This document shows positions 1-7,895 of a stretch of 64,000 bases of DNA, one piece after another. Under the pieces are notes generated by a model. That model worked only from the letters and a program-made list of their open reading frames with translations, was not told where the DNA came from and did not search any database. Numbering within the stretch: position 1 is the first letter of the stretch; the number at the start of each line of letters is the position of its first letter. Made by a program: the position numbers and the translations under genes. The stretch covers positions 310,001-374,000 of the forward strand of contig JAIBCM010000001.1 of the NCBI GenBank assembly GCA_019694135.1, in the 5' to 3' direction. This DNA comes from Verrucomicrobiia bacterium (GTDB taxonomy: Bacteria > Verrucomicrobiota > Verrucomicrobiia > JADLBR01 > JAIBCM01).

Positions 1-1
1 C

Positions 2-1258
2 GGAGCTTTGGCCTTCGCATTGTGTCATTCTTCTGTCAATGCCGGTGAAGAAGCTACCGAAAAAAAAATCAAAGAACTCGAAGCTGCGATTGAAGATCAA
101 GGCATCTACGTTGAAACTTCGCAAAAAGGCATCGTGTTGAGCGGTTATGTCGACACTAGCTACACCTACAATTTCAATGGTGGGGGCACTTCTGCTGGAG
201 GAAAAGAGATCACTGACGTTTCTGGAGTTGGTAACGACAGCCAAGATTTCAGTCTCAATGCTGTAAAACTTGCACTGGAAAAAGCCTTGCCCGAAGAAAA
301 TGAACTGGCAGCCGGATTTCGCATTGATCTGATGATGGGTGAAGATTGGCAGGACAGCACAGAAACAGGCGTTTTCGTCGAACAAGCTTATGTGCAATTT
401 CGTGTTCCTGTTGGTAATGGCTTAGATTTTCGCTTCGGAAAAATGATCCCTCTCTTGGGTTATGAAGCGTATGAAAGACCCGCCAATGACAACTTTTCTT
501 ACGGCTTGCTTTTTACCTATGCTTACACTGGTTTCGATACTGGGATTGATATGACATATTCCTTTACCGATTGGTTGAGTGCAACCCTGCGCTTCGCCAA
601 CACCGATGGTGATGATAGTGGTTTTTATGATAACTCCGACGTGTCCAAATCAATTTCAGGCTCCATCAATTTTACAGCTCCCGGCGAAAATGCTGATCTT
701 GCTTTGCTTTTCTATTATGCTCCAGAAGGCACCGCCAATTACAACGTGCCCGTTCGAGTTGATGGTGAAGAAACTTTCATTGAAAATGATCAAGCTGTTA
801 TCTTTAACATGTATGGAAGTTGGCTGCCAAAAATGTTTAATGATAAGTTAAAATTAGCTTTTGATGCCGCAATCGGCTTTACCCAAGATAATTATCTCGC
901 CGCAGATAGCTCTGAGAATAACGCCTCGTTCTGGGGCATCGGACTTTATGCCAAATACCAATTCACCAAAGTTTTCAGCTTGGCTGGACGTGCGGAATAT
1001 CTTCATGACAGCGATGGTACAGCCAAAGCGGCAGACTCTTTCGAAGACGGATTCGATTTTCGTGATTCCCCTATCTATACATCACAAACCGATCTTTATA
1101 GTTGGACCCTCACTGCGGGATTCGATATCTGGGAAAATCTCTTAACCCGAATCGAATATCGTTTGGATGTTGCAAGCTCCGATGATGCCAACAATGCTTT
1201 TAACAACGATCAAAGCACACAGCATACGCTGTCCTTCAACATGGCTTACCAATTTTAA
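2..1258 (+). CDS. BBP2-type outer-membrane porin, 5' end outside window
   Basis: This is a beta-barrel porin of the BBP2 (OmpL-like, putative beta-barrel porin-2) type, expected to form a diffusion channel in the outer membrane. The frame is open from the window edge. The first residues (GALAFALCHSSVNA, then GEE) look like the end of a signal peptide, so the real start lies upstream; 418 residues are visible. A short charged helix (KKIKELEAAIEDQG) precedes the barrel, which opens with SGYVDTSYTYNF. Family-like segments follow: FRFGKMIPLLGYE, FSYGLLFTYAYTG, and a C-terminal strand ending in Phe (SFNMAYQF). It is about 85-90 percent identical by eye to the porin directly downstream. The family is recognised from pattern memory; the substrate is unknown. 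Confidence 0.85.
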   Translation, partial: GALAFALCHSSVNAGEEATEKKIKELEAAIEDQGIYVETSQKGIVLSGYVDTSYTYNFNGGGTSAGGKEITDVSGVGNDSQDFSLNAVKLALEKALPEENELAAGFRIDLMMGEDWQDSTETGVFVEQAYVQFRVPVGNGLDFRFGKMIPLLGYEAYERPANDNFSYGLLFTYAYTGFDTGIDMTYSFTDWLSATLRFANTDGDDSGFYDNSDVSKSISGSINFTAPGENADLALLFYYAPEGTANYNVPVRVDGEETFIENDQAVIFNMYGSWLPKMFNDKLKLAFDAAIGFTQDNYLAADSSENNASFWGIGLYAKYQFTKVFSLAGRAEYLHDSDGTAKAADSFEDGFDFRDSPIYTSQTDLYSWTLTAGFDIWENLLTRIEYRLDVASSDDANNAFNNDQSTQHTLSFNMAYQF

Positions 1259-1353
1259 TAAATTCGCTGTTAGCTTAACCAAATTAAGCATTCAGCAGTT
1301 AGGCTTTTCTATAGATCACCTATACAACTTAACGGAGAAATTCATCTAATCAT

Positions 1354-1394
1354 AAAAAAATTGGATGTTAGTTAGCTAACATCCAATTTTTTAT
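1354..1394 (+). terminator. Hairpin terminator after first porin
   Basis: A perfect 11-bp stem (TTGGATGTTAG / CTAACATCCAA, 1361-1371 and 1376-1386) with a TTAG loop is flanked by a run of A on the left and of T on the right. This is the form of an intrinsic terminator that works in both directions. It lies about 100 nt after the first porin stop and before the second porin promoter, so the two porins are probably separate transcripts. Confidence 0.85.
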
Positions 1395-1472
1395 TTCTAC
1401 TTCTTTATTTTCTTTATCTGTTATCGTTTTTAGTCGTTACTTAAGACTAGGCACTTGTTGATAATTAAAGTG

Positions 1473-1501
1473 TTGACAGAAAATACAAAATTCAATAGCA
1501 C
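1473..1501 (+). promoter_or_regulatory. Candidate sigma70-type promoter of second porin
   Basis: TTGACA at 1473-1478 is followed after 17 nt by TAGCAC, a weak -10. If it is used, transcription would start only a few nucleotides before the ATG at 1511, giving an almost leaderless mRNA. No Shine-Dalgarno sequence is visible before that ATG. This is inference from consensus matching only. Confidence 0.35.
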
Positions 1502-1510
1502 GTTAATAAT

Positions 1511-2794
1511 ATGAAATTAAGACTCATTCTCAATTTAGTTGTTTTAACCCTTACTATCAATTTTACTCATGCTGCAGAAGATCCTACTGATAAACGAATT
1601 AAAGAACTTGAAGCTGCGATTGAAGATCAGGGAATATATGTCGAAACTTCTCAAAAAGGTATTGTCTTAAGTGGTTACGTCGATACCAGCTACACCTACA
1701 ATTTTAATGGAGGCGGGACCTCTTCCGGAACAGGTCGACCTGTTACTGACGTTTCTGGAGTCGGCAGCGACAGCCAAGATTTCAGCGTTAATGCAGTCAA
1801 ACTTGCTTTAGAAAAAGCGCTTCCCGATGAAAACGAGCTTGCTGCAGGTTTTCGCGTCGATCTTTTGATGGGTGAAGACTGGCAAGATGGCACGGAGGTC
1901 AGTGGTGTTAACGTGCAACAGGCTTACGTGCAATTTCGCGCTCCCATTGGCAACGGCCTCGACTTTCGTTTCGGGAAAATGGTTGCTCTACTTGGCTACG
2001 AATTGGACGAACGTCCCGCTAATGATAACTTTTCTTACGGCCTCCTTTACACTTATGCCTACACGGGACCTGATACGGGCATCGATATTTCCTACTCTTT
2101 CACCGATTGGCTATGCGCCACTTTACGCTTTGCCAACACCGATGGGGACGATAGCGGATTTTACGATAACTCCGACGTTTCAAAATCGATTTCAGGTCAA
2201 ATTTGCATGACTTCCCCTGGAGAAAATGCCGATTTAGCATTAGGTTTTTACTACGCTCCAGAAGGCACAGCTAATTACGGTATTCCGATTCGAGTCGATG
2301 GTGAAGAAACGTTTGTGGAAAATGATCAAGCGCTTATCTTCAACATGTTTGGAAGTTGGAAACCCAAGATGTTTAACGACAAATTGAAACTCGCTTTTGA
2401 TTCCGTCATCGGTTTCACCCAAGACAATTATCTTGCCGCCGATAGCTCTGAAAACAACGCATCATTCTGGGGCATCGGACTTTATGCCAAATACCAATTT
2501 ACCAAAGTTTTCAGCTTGGCTGGACGCGCGGAATATCTTCATGATAGCGACGGCACAGCCAAAGTGGTTGATTCGTTTGAAGACGGTTTCGATTTCCGTG
2601 ATTCTCCTATCTACACTTCGCAAACTGATCTTTATAGTTGGACCCTCACCGCTGGATTCGACATTTGGGAAAATCTCTTAACCCGAATCGAATATCGTTT
2701 GGATGTTGCAAGCGCCGATGACGCTAACAACGCTTTCAATAACGATCAAAGCACACAACACACCCTATCTTTCAATGTGGCTTATCAGTTTTAA
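1511..2794 (+). CDS. BBP2-type outer-membrane porin, tandem paralogue
   Basis: A complete 427-residue BBP2-type porin. It has a signal peptide (about residues 1-21, ending FTHAA), a short charged helix (KRIKELEAAIEDQG) and then a beta-barrel with the family segments FRFGKMVALLGYE and FSYGLLYTYAYTG and a terminal Phe (SFNVAYQF). It is a tandem duplicate of the preceding gene, with few amino-acid changes and one small indel near residue 60. Synonymous differences are common in the 5' half, whereas stretches of the 3' half are almost identical in DNA. The ATG is supported by the signal peptide; no ribosome binding site is visible. The two porins probably differ in expression or selectivity, which cannot be judged from sequence. 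Confidence 0.88.
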   Translation: MKLRLILNLVVLTLTINFTHAAEDPTDKRIKELEAAIEDQGIYVETSQKGIVLSGYVDTSYTYNFNGGGTSSGTGRPVTDVSGVGSDSQDFSVNAVKLALEKALPDENELAAGFRVDLLMGEDWQDGTEVSGVNVQQAYVQFRAPIGNGLDFRFGKMVALLGYELDERPANDNFSYGLLYTYAYTGPDTGIDISYSFTDWLCATLRFANTDGDDSGFYDNSDVSKSISGQICMTSPGENADLALGFYYAPEGTANYGIPIRVDGEETFVENDQALIFNMFGSWKPKMFNDKLKLAFDSVIGFTQDNYLAADSSENNASFWGIGLYAKYQFTKVFSLAGRAEYLHDSDGTAKVVDSFEDGFDFRDSPIYTSQTDLYSWTLTAGFDIWENLLTRIEYRLDVASADDANNAFNNDQSTQHTLSFNVAYQF

Positions 2795-2834
2795 CCTTCA
2801 ATTTTAATAAGTCACCACATTCGGTTAAAAGTGT

Positions 2835-2870
2835 AAAGGCAACTCCGAAACAACTTGGAGTTGCCTTTTT
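2835..2870 (+). terminator. Hairpin terminator between porin and helical-protein gene
   Basis: Stem AAAGGCAACTCC / GGAGTTGCCTTT (2835-2846 and 2857-2868) with a 10-nt loop and a TTTTT tail on the + strand. It ends the porin transcript and could also stop the converging minus-strand gene. The same hairpin, with one base changed in the stem, recurs at 4358-4393. Confidence 0.8.
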
Positions 2871-3003
2871 GATTGGGATAAACCACGGAAATGGATATCA
2901 CCAAAAACTTATTATTTTTTATCTTCCAATAGACATGGAAGATGCTGGCCCCATAGAAGAATCCTCAGTAAAAGCCTCCACCGACTGCTGTTTCCCCGCA
3001 GCC
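2835..3003. repeat. Duplicated 3'-end block, copy 1
   Basis: The hairpin and the roughly 70 nt from 2835 match 4358 onward with only a few differences. After a diverged stretch covering the last codons of the gene, 2956-3003 (48 bp) is identical to 4478-4525. The identical part encodes AAGKQQSVEAFTEDSS near the C-terminus of both minus-strand genes. The rest of the two genes is far more diverged, so this block was copied or converted more recently. Confidence 0.85.
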
Positions 3004-4160
3004 GCTGCCCACACTTCATCACTGGTACCTTCGCGTGGAACAGAAGGCTTCTGATCTGGAACATGAGAATAAGAAGGAAACTTTAATTCTCGAGCAGGCT
3101 TATCTTCAATGACAATTTTCCCTGGAGTTGGGTTTACTAAATTAATGATAGGATTAACCACCTGACCCGGAATCTTAACTAGAGAATCAGTAACAGGAGC
3201 TATGGCATTATCGACAGTTCCCACTACCGCAGGTTTAATCCCTTTATCAACTACAACGCCTAAAGGCTTAATCACCCCTTTTCCAATAGCATCCCCTTCC
3301 GCTTTATCCACAATTTCACCCGCATTCTTAATCTGACCGCCAGTCGCCACAAAACCAGTTCTATTCAATGCTCCAATTTTAACGGCATCGACCGCATCAA
3401 GAACAGGCGCAGCTGTGTCTAAAACCGGCATAACAACCGTTTCAACCGCTAAAGAAGTCGTATCCGCGATGGTATTCCAAGTAGCCTCTCCAGAAGTTGC
3501 TTTTTTTTCACTATCATCTCCAGTCAAAACAGGTGCAGTAAAACCAGCCAGCAATCTAGGGTCTGTCATAATTTTCTGATTGGCTTCCCTCACCACTCTT
3601 TCAGCCTCTTTAAGTTCAGCCACAGCCCGTTCTGCAGATCGTATAAAATCTTCAGGGTTTAGCTCCCTCTCCGCACTCAACATATCTTCAAATTTAGCTT
3701 TGGCGTTAGCCACTGCCTGCCAAGCCTTATCTGCTGCTTTTTTCGCTTGAGTAGCCGCCTCAATCACTTCAGGAATTTCAGTTGTTCTTTTAGCGAGCTC
3801 TAATAAATTTTTAGAAGCATCCACGGAACTTTGAGCCACTTCTTTTAAAGAATCGAGGGATCGATCGATTTCTATTTGAAGGGGTTTATTGCCTTTAATG
3901 TTATCTGCCAATCTATAATGACGATTTTCAACTAATGGCTTTAGCCTGCCTAATAAAGATTCAAAACTCTGAGTCAAAGTAGAAGCAAAATTTGCAGCTT
4001 CAGCAGCTGCCTCAGACGCGTAAGGAAGACTTTCTAAAGCTAACAATCGGCGCTGTTCATTCGTAGTTGCTAATCGTTCCGCACGAACCTGACGCTGAGC
4101 TTGACGCCGAGCCTCCAACCAATCGCCTATCGCTTTTAGAACTCTATTTTTCCCGCCCAT
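2919..4160 (-). CDS. Alanine-rich helical protein of unrecognised family, member A
   Basis: A 413-residue protein with no signal peptide or membrane segment. I do not recognise the family. Residues 1 to about 215 are charged and alanine-rich and look like long amphipathic or coiled-coil helices (for example AERAVAELKEAERVVREANQ). The next 150 residues are rich in Val, Pro and Gly with loosely repeating VxxxIxPVVxxV patterns. The C-terminus carries SDEVW followed by AAGKQQSVEAFTEDSS, shared with the neighbour at 4441-5481. The ATG is supported by AAGGGA about 7 nt upstream, and a family-specific promoter lies at 4198-4230. Architecture suggests a structural, scaffold or surface-coating role (phasin-like, for instance), but this is speculation. 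Confidence 0.75.
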   Translation of the reverse strand: MGGKNRVLKAIGDWLEARRQAQRQVRAERLATTNEQRRLLALESLPYASEAAAEAANFASTLTQSFESLLGRLKPLVENRHYRLADNIKGNKPLQIEIDRSLDSLKEVAQSSVDASKNLLELAKRTTEIPEVIEAATQAKKAADKAWQAVANAKAKFEDMLSAERELNPEDFIRSAERAVAELKEAERVVREANQKIMTDPRLLAGFTAPVLTGDDSEKKATSGEATWNTIADTTSLAVETVVMPVLDTAAPVLDAVDAVKIGALNRTGFVATGGQIKNAGEIVDKAEGDAIGKGVIKPLGVVVDKGIKPAVVGTVDNAIAPVTDSLVKIPGQVVNPIINLVNPTPGKIVIEDKPARELKFPSYSHVPDQKPSVPREGTSDEVWAAAAGKQQSVEAFTEDSSMGPASSMSIGR

Positions 4161-4197
4161 AATCGTTCCCTTGATTTTTAATTTTCATAAAGATTAA

Positions 4198-4230
4198 AGT
4201 AATAAAACCTGAGTTGAAGCTTTTGTCAAA
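4198..4230 (-). promoter_or_regulatory. Family promoter element, gene A
   Basis: Read on the minus strand: TTTGACA, 14 nt, GGTTT, then TATTACTTTAA. TTGACA is a perfect -35; with 17-nt spacing the -10 would be TTTATT. The same arrangement, with the 14-nt spacing exactly kept, occurs before paralogues B (5507-5539) and C (13522-13554). Confidence 0.6.
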
Positions 4231-4357
4231 TTAAGTTTAGCCCGAACCCTTAACCATCCCAAAACACCTATTTCCTTCACAAAATTTATGATCAATCTTG
4301 CTACACCGTTAGTAACAAGGAGAGGTTAGTTTTAATTTTTCAAATTATTAAAACCAT

Positions 4358-4393
4358 AAAGGCAACTCCGAAACAACTTGGAATTGCCTTTTT
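4358..4393 (-). terminator. Duplicated hairpin terminator after gene B
   Basis: AAAGGCAACTCC / GGAATTGCCTTT with a 10-nt loop, followed on the + strand by TTTTT. It is the second copy of the 2835-2870 hairpin. There is no + strand gene just upstream, so here it can only serve the minus-strand gene B, where the trailing T run is short (TTTATGGTTTT). Confidence 0.65.
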
Positions 4394-4525
4394 GATTGGG
4401 ATAAACCACGGAATGGGTATCACCAAAAAATTTACTTCTTTTACCTAGAAATAGGCATCGAAAGTTCTTCCGCAATTGAAGAATCCTCAGTAAAAGCCTC
4501 CACCGACTGCTGTTTCCCCGCAGCC
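4358..4525. repeat. Duplicated 3'-end block, copy 2
   Basis: Partner of the block at 2835-3003. It consists of the hairpin, about 70 nt of near-identical flank, and a 48-bp identical coding patch at 4478-4525, all in the same order and orientation relative to their minus-strand genes. Confidence 0.85.
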
Positions 4526-5481
4526 ACGGACCAAACTTCATCACTGGCGCCTTGCACGCTAGGAACAAAAGGTTTTTCTGGATTTTCTGAAGTTAAAGAA
4601 GGCAAGGGACAACACACTTCAGGAAGCGGTTCATGTTGTGGCGGCGCTTTTAATTTTGCACTTCCCCTTCCATCATCGCCAACTCTGGCTTCTTCGATAG
4701 AAGTTTCATAAGCTACTACGCCTTGAATCACAGCAGGCACAACTAGTCCATCGATCCATTGATCTTGCTTTTCAGGAGGAACCACAGCGCCAAACGGATT
4801 GAAAACTTCAGCCGCTTCCTGCTTTTCATGTTCCGCAACCTCTGCAACACCAACTCCTCCTACAAGACCACTAATCTCTTCACCGCCACGACTCACTCTA
4901 AGAGTGTTAGCAGCAGTCTCAACAGCAGTATTAGCCCATTCCGCTTCTTTCAAAGCAGCGGCTGCTGCTGCTTCAGCCTCAGCAAAATCCTCTGCAAGTC
5001 CACTTTTAGCCGCTTTTTCAAATTTAGCAGCGGCATCTAAAGCAAAAGTTCTCGCTCGCTCAATTTGTGCTATGGCTCCACGACTCTTTTCGTTAGAATC
5101 CAGCATGTCCGCTCGCGCTCCGTCACGTGCCTCCACGCCTGCTCGAAACCCGATCATTTGCTCATCAGAAACTTTACTCGGATGCACAACAGTTTTAGCT
5201 TCTTCTGCTGCTTCAGTAAAAGCAGCTCTTGCTTTATTTCCAGCATCTTCCAATTTTCTCGTCAAATCGTCAAAAGCTTGAGAAGCCTTTTGACAAGCTT
5301 GCTTGGTTCTTGTACTGCGACTGAAAAAAGCGACTAGCCCTCTTGCTCGACGAGCTACGTTAACCACACCCACTGCCTCGCTCATTAACCGAGCGGCTTT
5401 TCTCGCATCACGAGCTGCTATCACAGCTTGGAAAATCCTGGCCCCTCGAGCAATATCTCTTCCACTCATCGCATTTGCCAT
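4441..5481 (-). CDS. Alanine-rich helical protein of unrecognised family, member B
   Basis: 346 residues from the ATG at 5481, which has AAAGGA 6 nt upstream; a longer reading from 5538 lacks such support. No signal peptide or membrane span is seen. Residues 1 to about 215 are strongly alanine-rich and helical (for example AEAAAAAALKEAEWANTAVE), similar in spacing to member A. A less ordered region follows, then a C-terminal SDEVW plus AAGKQQSVEAFTEDSS. A and B barely align in their first 100 residues yet are identical in DNA over 48 bp near the 3' end. Four cysteines occur: one near residue 63 and one in the linker, with a CC pair before the C-terminal tag. Function unknown. Confidence 0.75.
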   Translation of the reverse strand: MANAMSGRDIARGARIFQAVIAARDARKAARLMSEAVGVVNVARRARGLVAFFSRSTRTKQACQKASQAFDDLTRKLEDAGNKARAAFTEAAEEAKTVVHPSKVSDEQMIGFRAGVEARDGARADMLDSNEKSRGAIAQIERARTFALDAAAKFEKAAKSGLAEDFAEAEAAAAAALKEAEWANTAVETAANTLRVSRGGEEISGLVGGVGVAEVAEHEKQEAAEVFNPFGAVVPPEKQDQWIDGLVVPAVIQGVVAYETSIEEARVGDDGRGSAKLKAPPQHEPLPEVCCPLPSLTSENPEKPFVPSVQGASDEVWSVAAGKQQSVEAFTEDSSIAEELSMPISR

Positions 5482-5506
5482 AATTTTCCTTTTTTGTGTA
5501 TTTTCA

Positions 5507-5539
5507 AGTAATGAAACCCCATTAACAAACTTTGTCAAA
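5507..5539 (-). promoter_or_regulatory. Family promoter element, gene B
   Basis: On the minus strand: TTTGACA, 14 nt, GGTTT, CATTACTTGAAAA. It matches the elements before genes A and C in sequence and spacing. A gap of only about 26 nt separates it from the start codon. Confidence 0.6.
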
Positions 5540-5612
5540 TTTTTCCTAATCTTAAATTGCCTATTTTTCTCAAAAACTTGGCAAGTATGGCGTTTACCCT
5601 ACAGTGCAATCG

Positions 5613-7409
5613 ATGCGGTTAGTTTTTGTTTTTTATCTTTTGATTGCATCTCAGGCAGTTGCAGAGTTGAAACAGCCCGAGATTTTATTGGCTTCAGCTT
5701 CTCCTGCTAAAGTGCCGGCAAATGGTTCGGTCGCCATCACTTTAACCCTTCAAGATCAACGAAAAAATCGTCCTTTTTCTTTTTCCAAAAAAGAATTCAG
5801 TTTTGTCATCGCTGCCCCTCCCCAACATGGCGTGCTAACCCAACTGCAGCAATTTCCCAGACAAGCCCAGTTCGATCGCGCAACGGTAGTTTACACTCAC
5901 TCGGGCGATAACAATACCTCAGTCGACACCTTTGCGTTCGAAGCGCGGAGTGATGACGCTGTCGTTTCAGGCGTGGCTAAAATTCAAATTTTACAGCCTC
6001 AATTGACCATCGAACCCAAAACCGAATTGAATTTTGGTTCTATTATAGCTGAGCAATCTTCTTCCCAAGAAATTTTTCTTTTTAACTCCGGTGAAGTACC
6101 CGTAAAAGGCGTGTTAACAATTGCGCCTCCTTTTTCATTATCAGACTCCCTTTATTCATTGAGTCCCAACGAACGCAAAAAAATCATCATCCAATGTCAA
6201 CCCCCAAAAGCAGGCGTTTATCAAGCTCAACTTCAATTCAGCTTTTCTCCGCAACTTCATTATCGCTTGGAAGCGACTGCCCTTTCGCCTTTGGCTTTTT
6301 TCCCTGAAATATTGGACTTAGGAACTCACGCGCAGAATGAGCCATTCACGGGGAAAATAAAACTTTTCAATCGCGGAAAAAAAATAAAGCGCGTTTCTTT
6401 AGTATTGGATCCTCCTTTTCACACGGAAAAAGAGTTTGAAACGATAGCGGGTGAAAGCGCTAAGGAACTCACTATTCAAGCCATCCCGCTAGCTCCCGGT
6501 TTTTTTCAAGGCAAAATCATCGCCCAATCCGCTCCTCATCATGCCATAGCGCAAACTCAGTTGAAAAGTTTGCGTGAAACAAAATTGGAAATGATCTCAT
6601 CGTCTGATTTTGGGAAAAGAAATCTCGATCAAAAAATTTTCACTAACAATCTGTTGATTGCCAATCGCGGGGAGGTGACTTGGCTGGGAAAAGTCGAAAC
6701 TCTCGACCCTTTTTATTTGCCCACGAAACGTTTTGAAGTTGGGGCAGGCAAAACACAAGTTGTAGAAGTCATTTTTCGTCCCCTGAATCAAAAAAAATTT
6801 CAGGAAAAAATAATTTTTACTGAAGAAAAAACGGGACGCGCTCAATCTTTTCCCTTACTTGCGGAAAGTTTTCTTTCTCATAGCACGAATCAGGTTTCAC
6901 CCCTTTTTGGCGATTCTTTTTCCTCAGTCGCAGCGCTCCCTTTTCAAAAAAACATCATTTCTTCAGAACCCCTATTAGCGTTAACGGGTCTTTATCAGAA
7001 AATGGTGGAACCGGAAAAAGCTTTAATCAAATGGAAATCCCGCGAAGATCCCGCTCTGTTTCGTCTTTATCAAAATAAATGGCAATGGAACGCGGATAAG
7101 AGTCGTGTGATCGAACAATGGCAATGGTTGGAAGATGTGCCTTGCGAACGTTTAGATTCCGATTCGCTAGGATTTTTCGTGGATCGTTTACGCCCGAAAT
7201 GGAGCTATGCCTTTTCCATTTGGCAAGTGGACGAGACTGGCCACGTGCTTGGTAAAGGTAACCCCTTTTTCATTGCGACTCCGGCTTCTGTGCTCCAACC
7301 GGTTTCTTATAAAATCTGGATGATTCTCGGCGCCACTTTGCTGGTGGGCTTGGGATTTTGGGCTTTGAAAAATATCAATCGTTGGTTTGGCGGCGCTTTA
7401 GGCGGCTGA
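5613..7409 (+). CDS. Secreted ASH/HYDIN-like repeat protein with C-terminal membrane anchor
   Basis: 598 residues from ATG 5613; a GTG three codons earlier is possible. A signal peptide (MRLVFVFYLLIASQAVA) is followed by an N-terminal beta domain (to about 130, with PPQHGVL and YTHSGDNNTSVDTFAFEA, as in cadherin-like or Big_9 segments). At least three ASH/MSP-like beta domains of about 90 residues follow; each begins with a phrase such as LNFGSIIAEQSSSQEIFLFN or LDLGTHAQNEPFTGKIKLFN. One hydrophobic helix near the C-terminus (WMILGATLLVGLGFWAL) should anchor it in the inner membrane facing the periplasm. Its last 12 nt overlap the end of the convergent gene at 7398. Binding partner unknown; probably a periplasmic scaffold. 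Confidence 0.75.
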   Translation: MRLVFVFYLLIASQAVAELKQPEILLASASPAKVPANGSVAITLTLQDQRKNRPFSFSKKEFSFVIAAPPQHGVLTQLQQFPRQAQFDRATVVYTHSGDNNTSVDTFAFEARSDDAVVSGVAKIQILQPQLTIEPKTELNFGSIIAEQSSSQEIFLFNSGEVPVKGVLTIAPPFSLSDSLYSLSPNERKKIIIQCQPPKAGVYQAQLQFSFSPQLHYRLEATALSPLAFFPEILDLGTHAQNEPFTGKIKLFNRGKKIKRVSLVLDPPFHTEKEFETIAGESAKELTIQAIPLAPGFFQGKIIAQSAPHHAIAQTQLKSLRETKLEMISSSDFGKRNLDQKIFTNNLLIANRGEVTWLGKVETLDPFYLPTKRFEVGAGKTQVVEVIFRPLNQKKFQEKIIFTEEKTGRAQSFPLLAESFLSHSTNQVSPLFGDSFSSVAALPFQKNIISSEPLLALTGLYQKMVEPEKALIKWKSREDPALFRLYQNKWQWNADKSRVIEQWQWLEDVPCERLDSDSLGFFVDRLRPKWSYAFSIWQVDETGHVLGKGNPFFIATPASVLQPVSYKIWMILGATLLVGLGFWALKNINRWFGGALGG

Positions 7410-7895
7410 TTCTGAAACCGTCTGTCCCGCCAAAAGTTCATCCAACCTTTTCCATTGCGTTTCTGGCATGGAATTAAAAGCGTGAAGATAAATCAAAACA
7501 TCAATTTTAGGATGGCCAGCAAAAAGGTTGTTCATCGCTTTTTCTAAAATCGCTTTTTCCGGTTCGGCAGGAAAATTTTCGACGCATCCAGCTTGATGTT
7601 CAATATGAAGTTCATTCAAAAAATCGGTGAGTAACCCATTTTTTTCTCCAAGCAACCACTCGGATAAACAACGAAAGGAAAGCGGCAACGAGGTGGGCAA
7701 TTGCAACACAGTCATGATCTTGGGATTACGTTCCGTGCGCGGCATTTGTTGAATCACAGGAAGGCGGGTACCATGAGCTTTGCTTAACAAATGAAGCAAT
7801 TCACGATAAAGCAATTTATTATTTTGATGCAAATAATCTAAAATTTCTGATGCTTTGCTCCCGGGCATCCACTGGAACAGTTCACAGGCGTTCAT
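7398..7895 (-). CDS. Unknown protein translationally coupled to der
   Basis: 165 residues, soluble, no motif I recognise. Its start (MNACELFQWMPGSK) lies inside the last codons of der, overlapping by 14 nt, so it is very likely translated from the same mRNA by coupling. The sequence is mostly helical, with two cysteines and several Trp in the N- and C-terminal thirds (EWLLGEKNGLL, WKRLDELLAG). The 3' end overlaps the convergent ASH-repeat gene by 12 nt. The coupling to a ribosome-assembly GTPase hints at a related role, but that is inference only. Confidence 0.65.
   Translation of the reverse strand: MNACELFQWMPGSKASEILDYLHQNNKLLYRELLHLLSKAHGTRLPVIQQMPRTERNPKIMTVLQLPTSLPLSFRCLSEWLLGEKNGLLTDFLNELHIEHQAGCVENFPAEPEKAILEKAMNNLFAGHPKIDVLIYLHAFNSMPETQWKRLDELLAGQTVSESAA

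Noticed and set aside
4799-5281. Plus-strand frame of 160 codons
   Set aside because: Antisense of the alanine-rich gene B; Ala and Ser codons read backwards often give long open frames. The minus-strand gene has a ribosome site and promoter.
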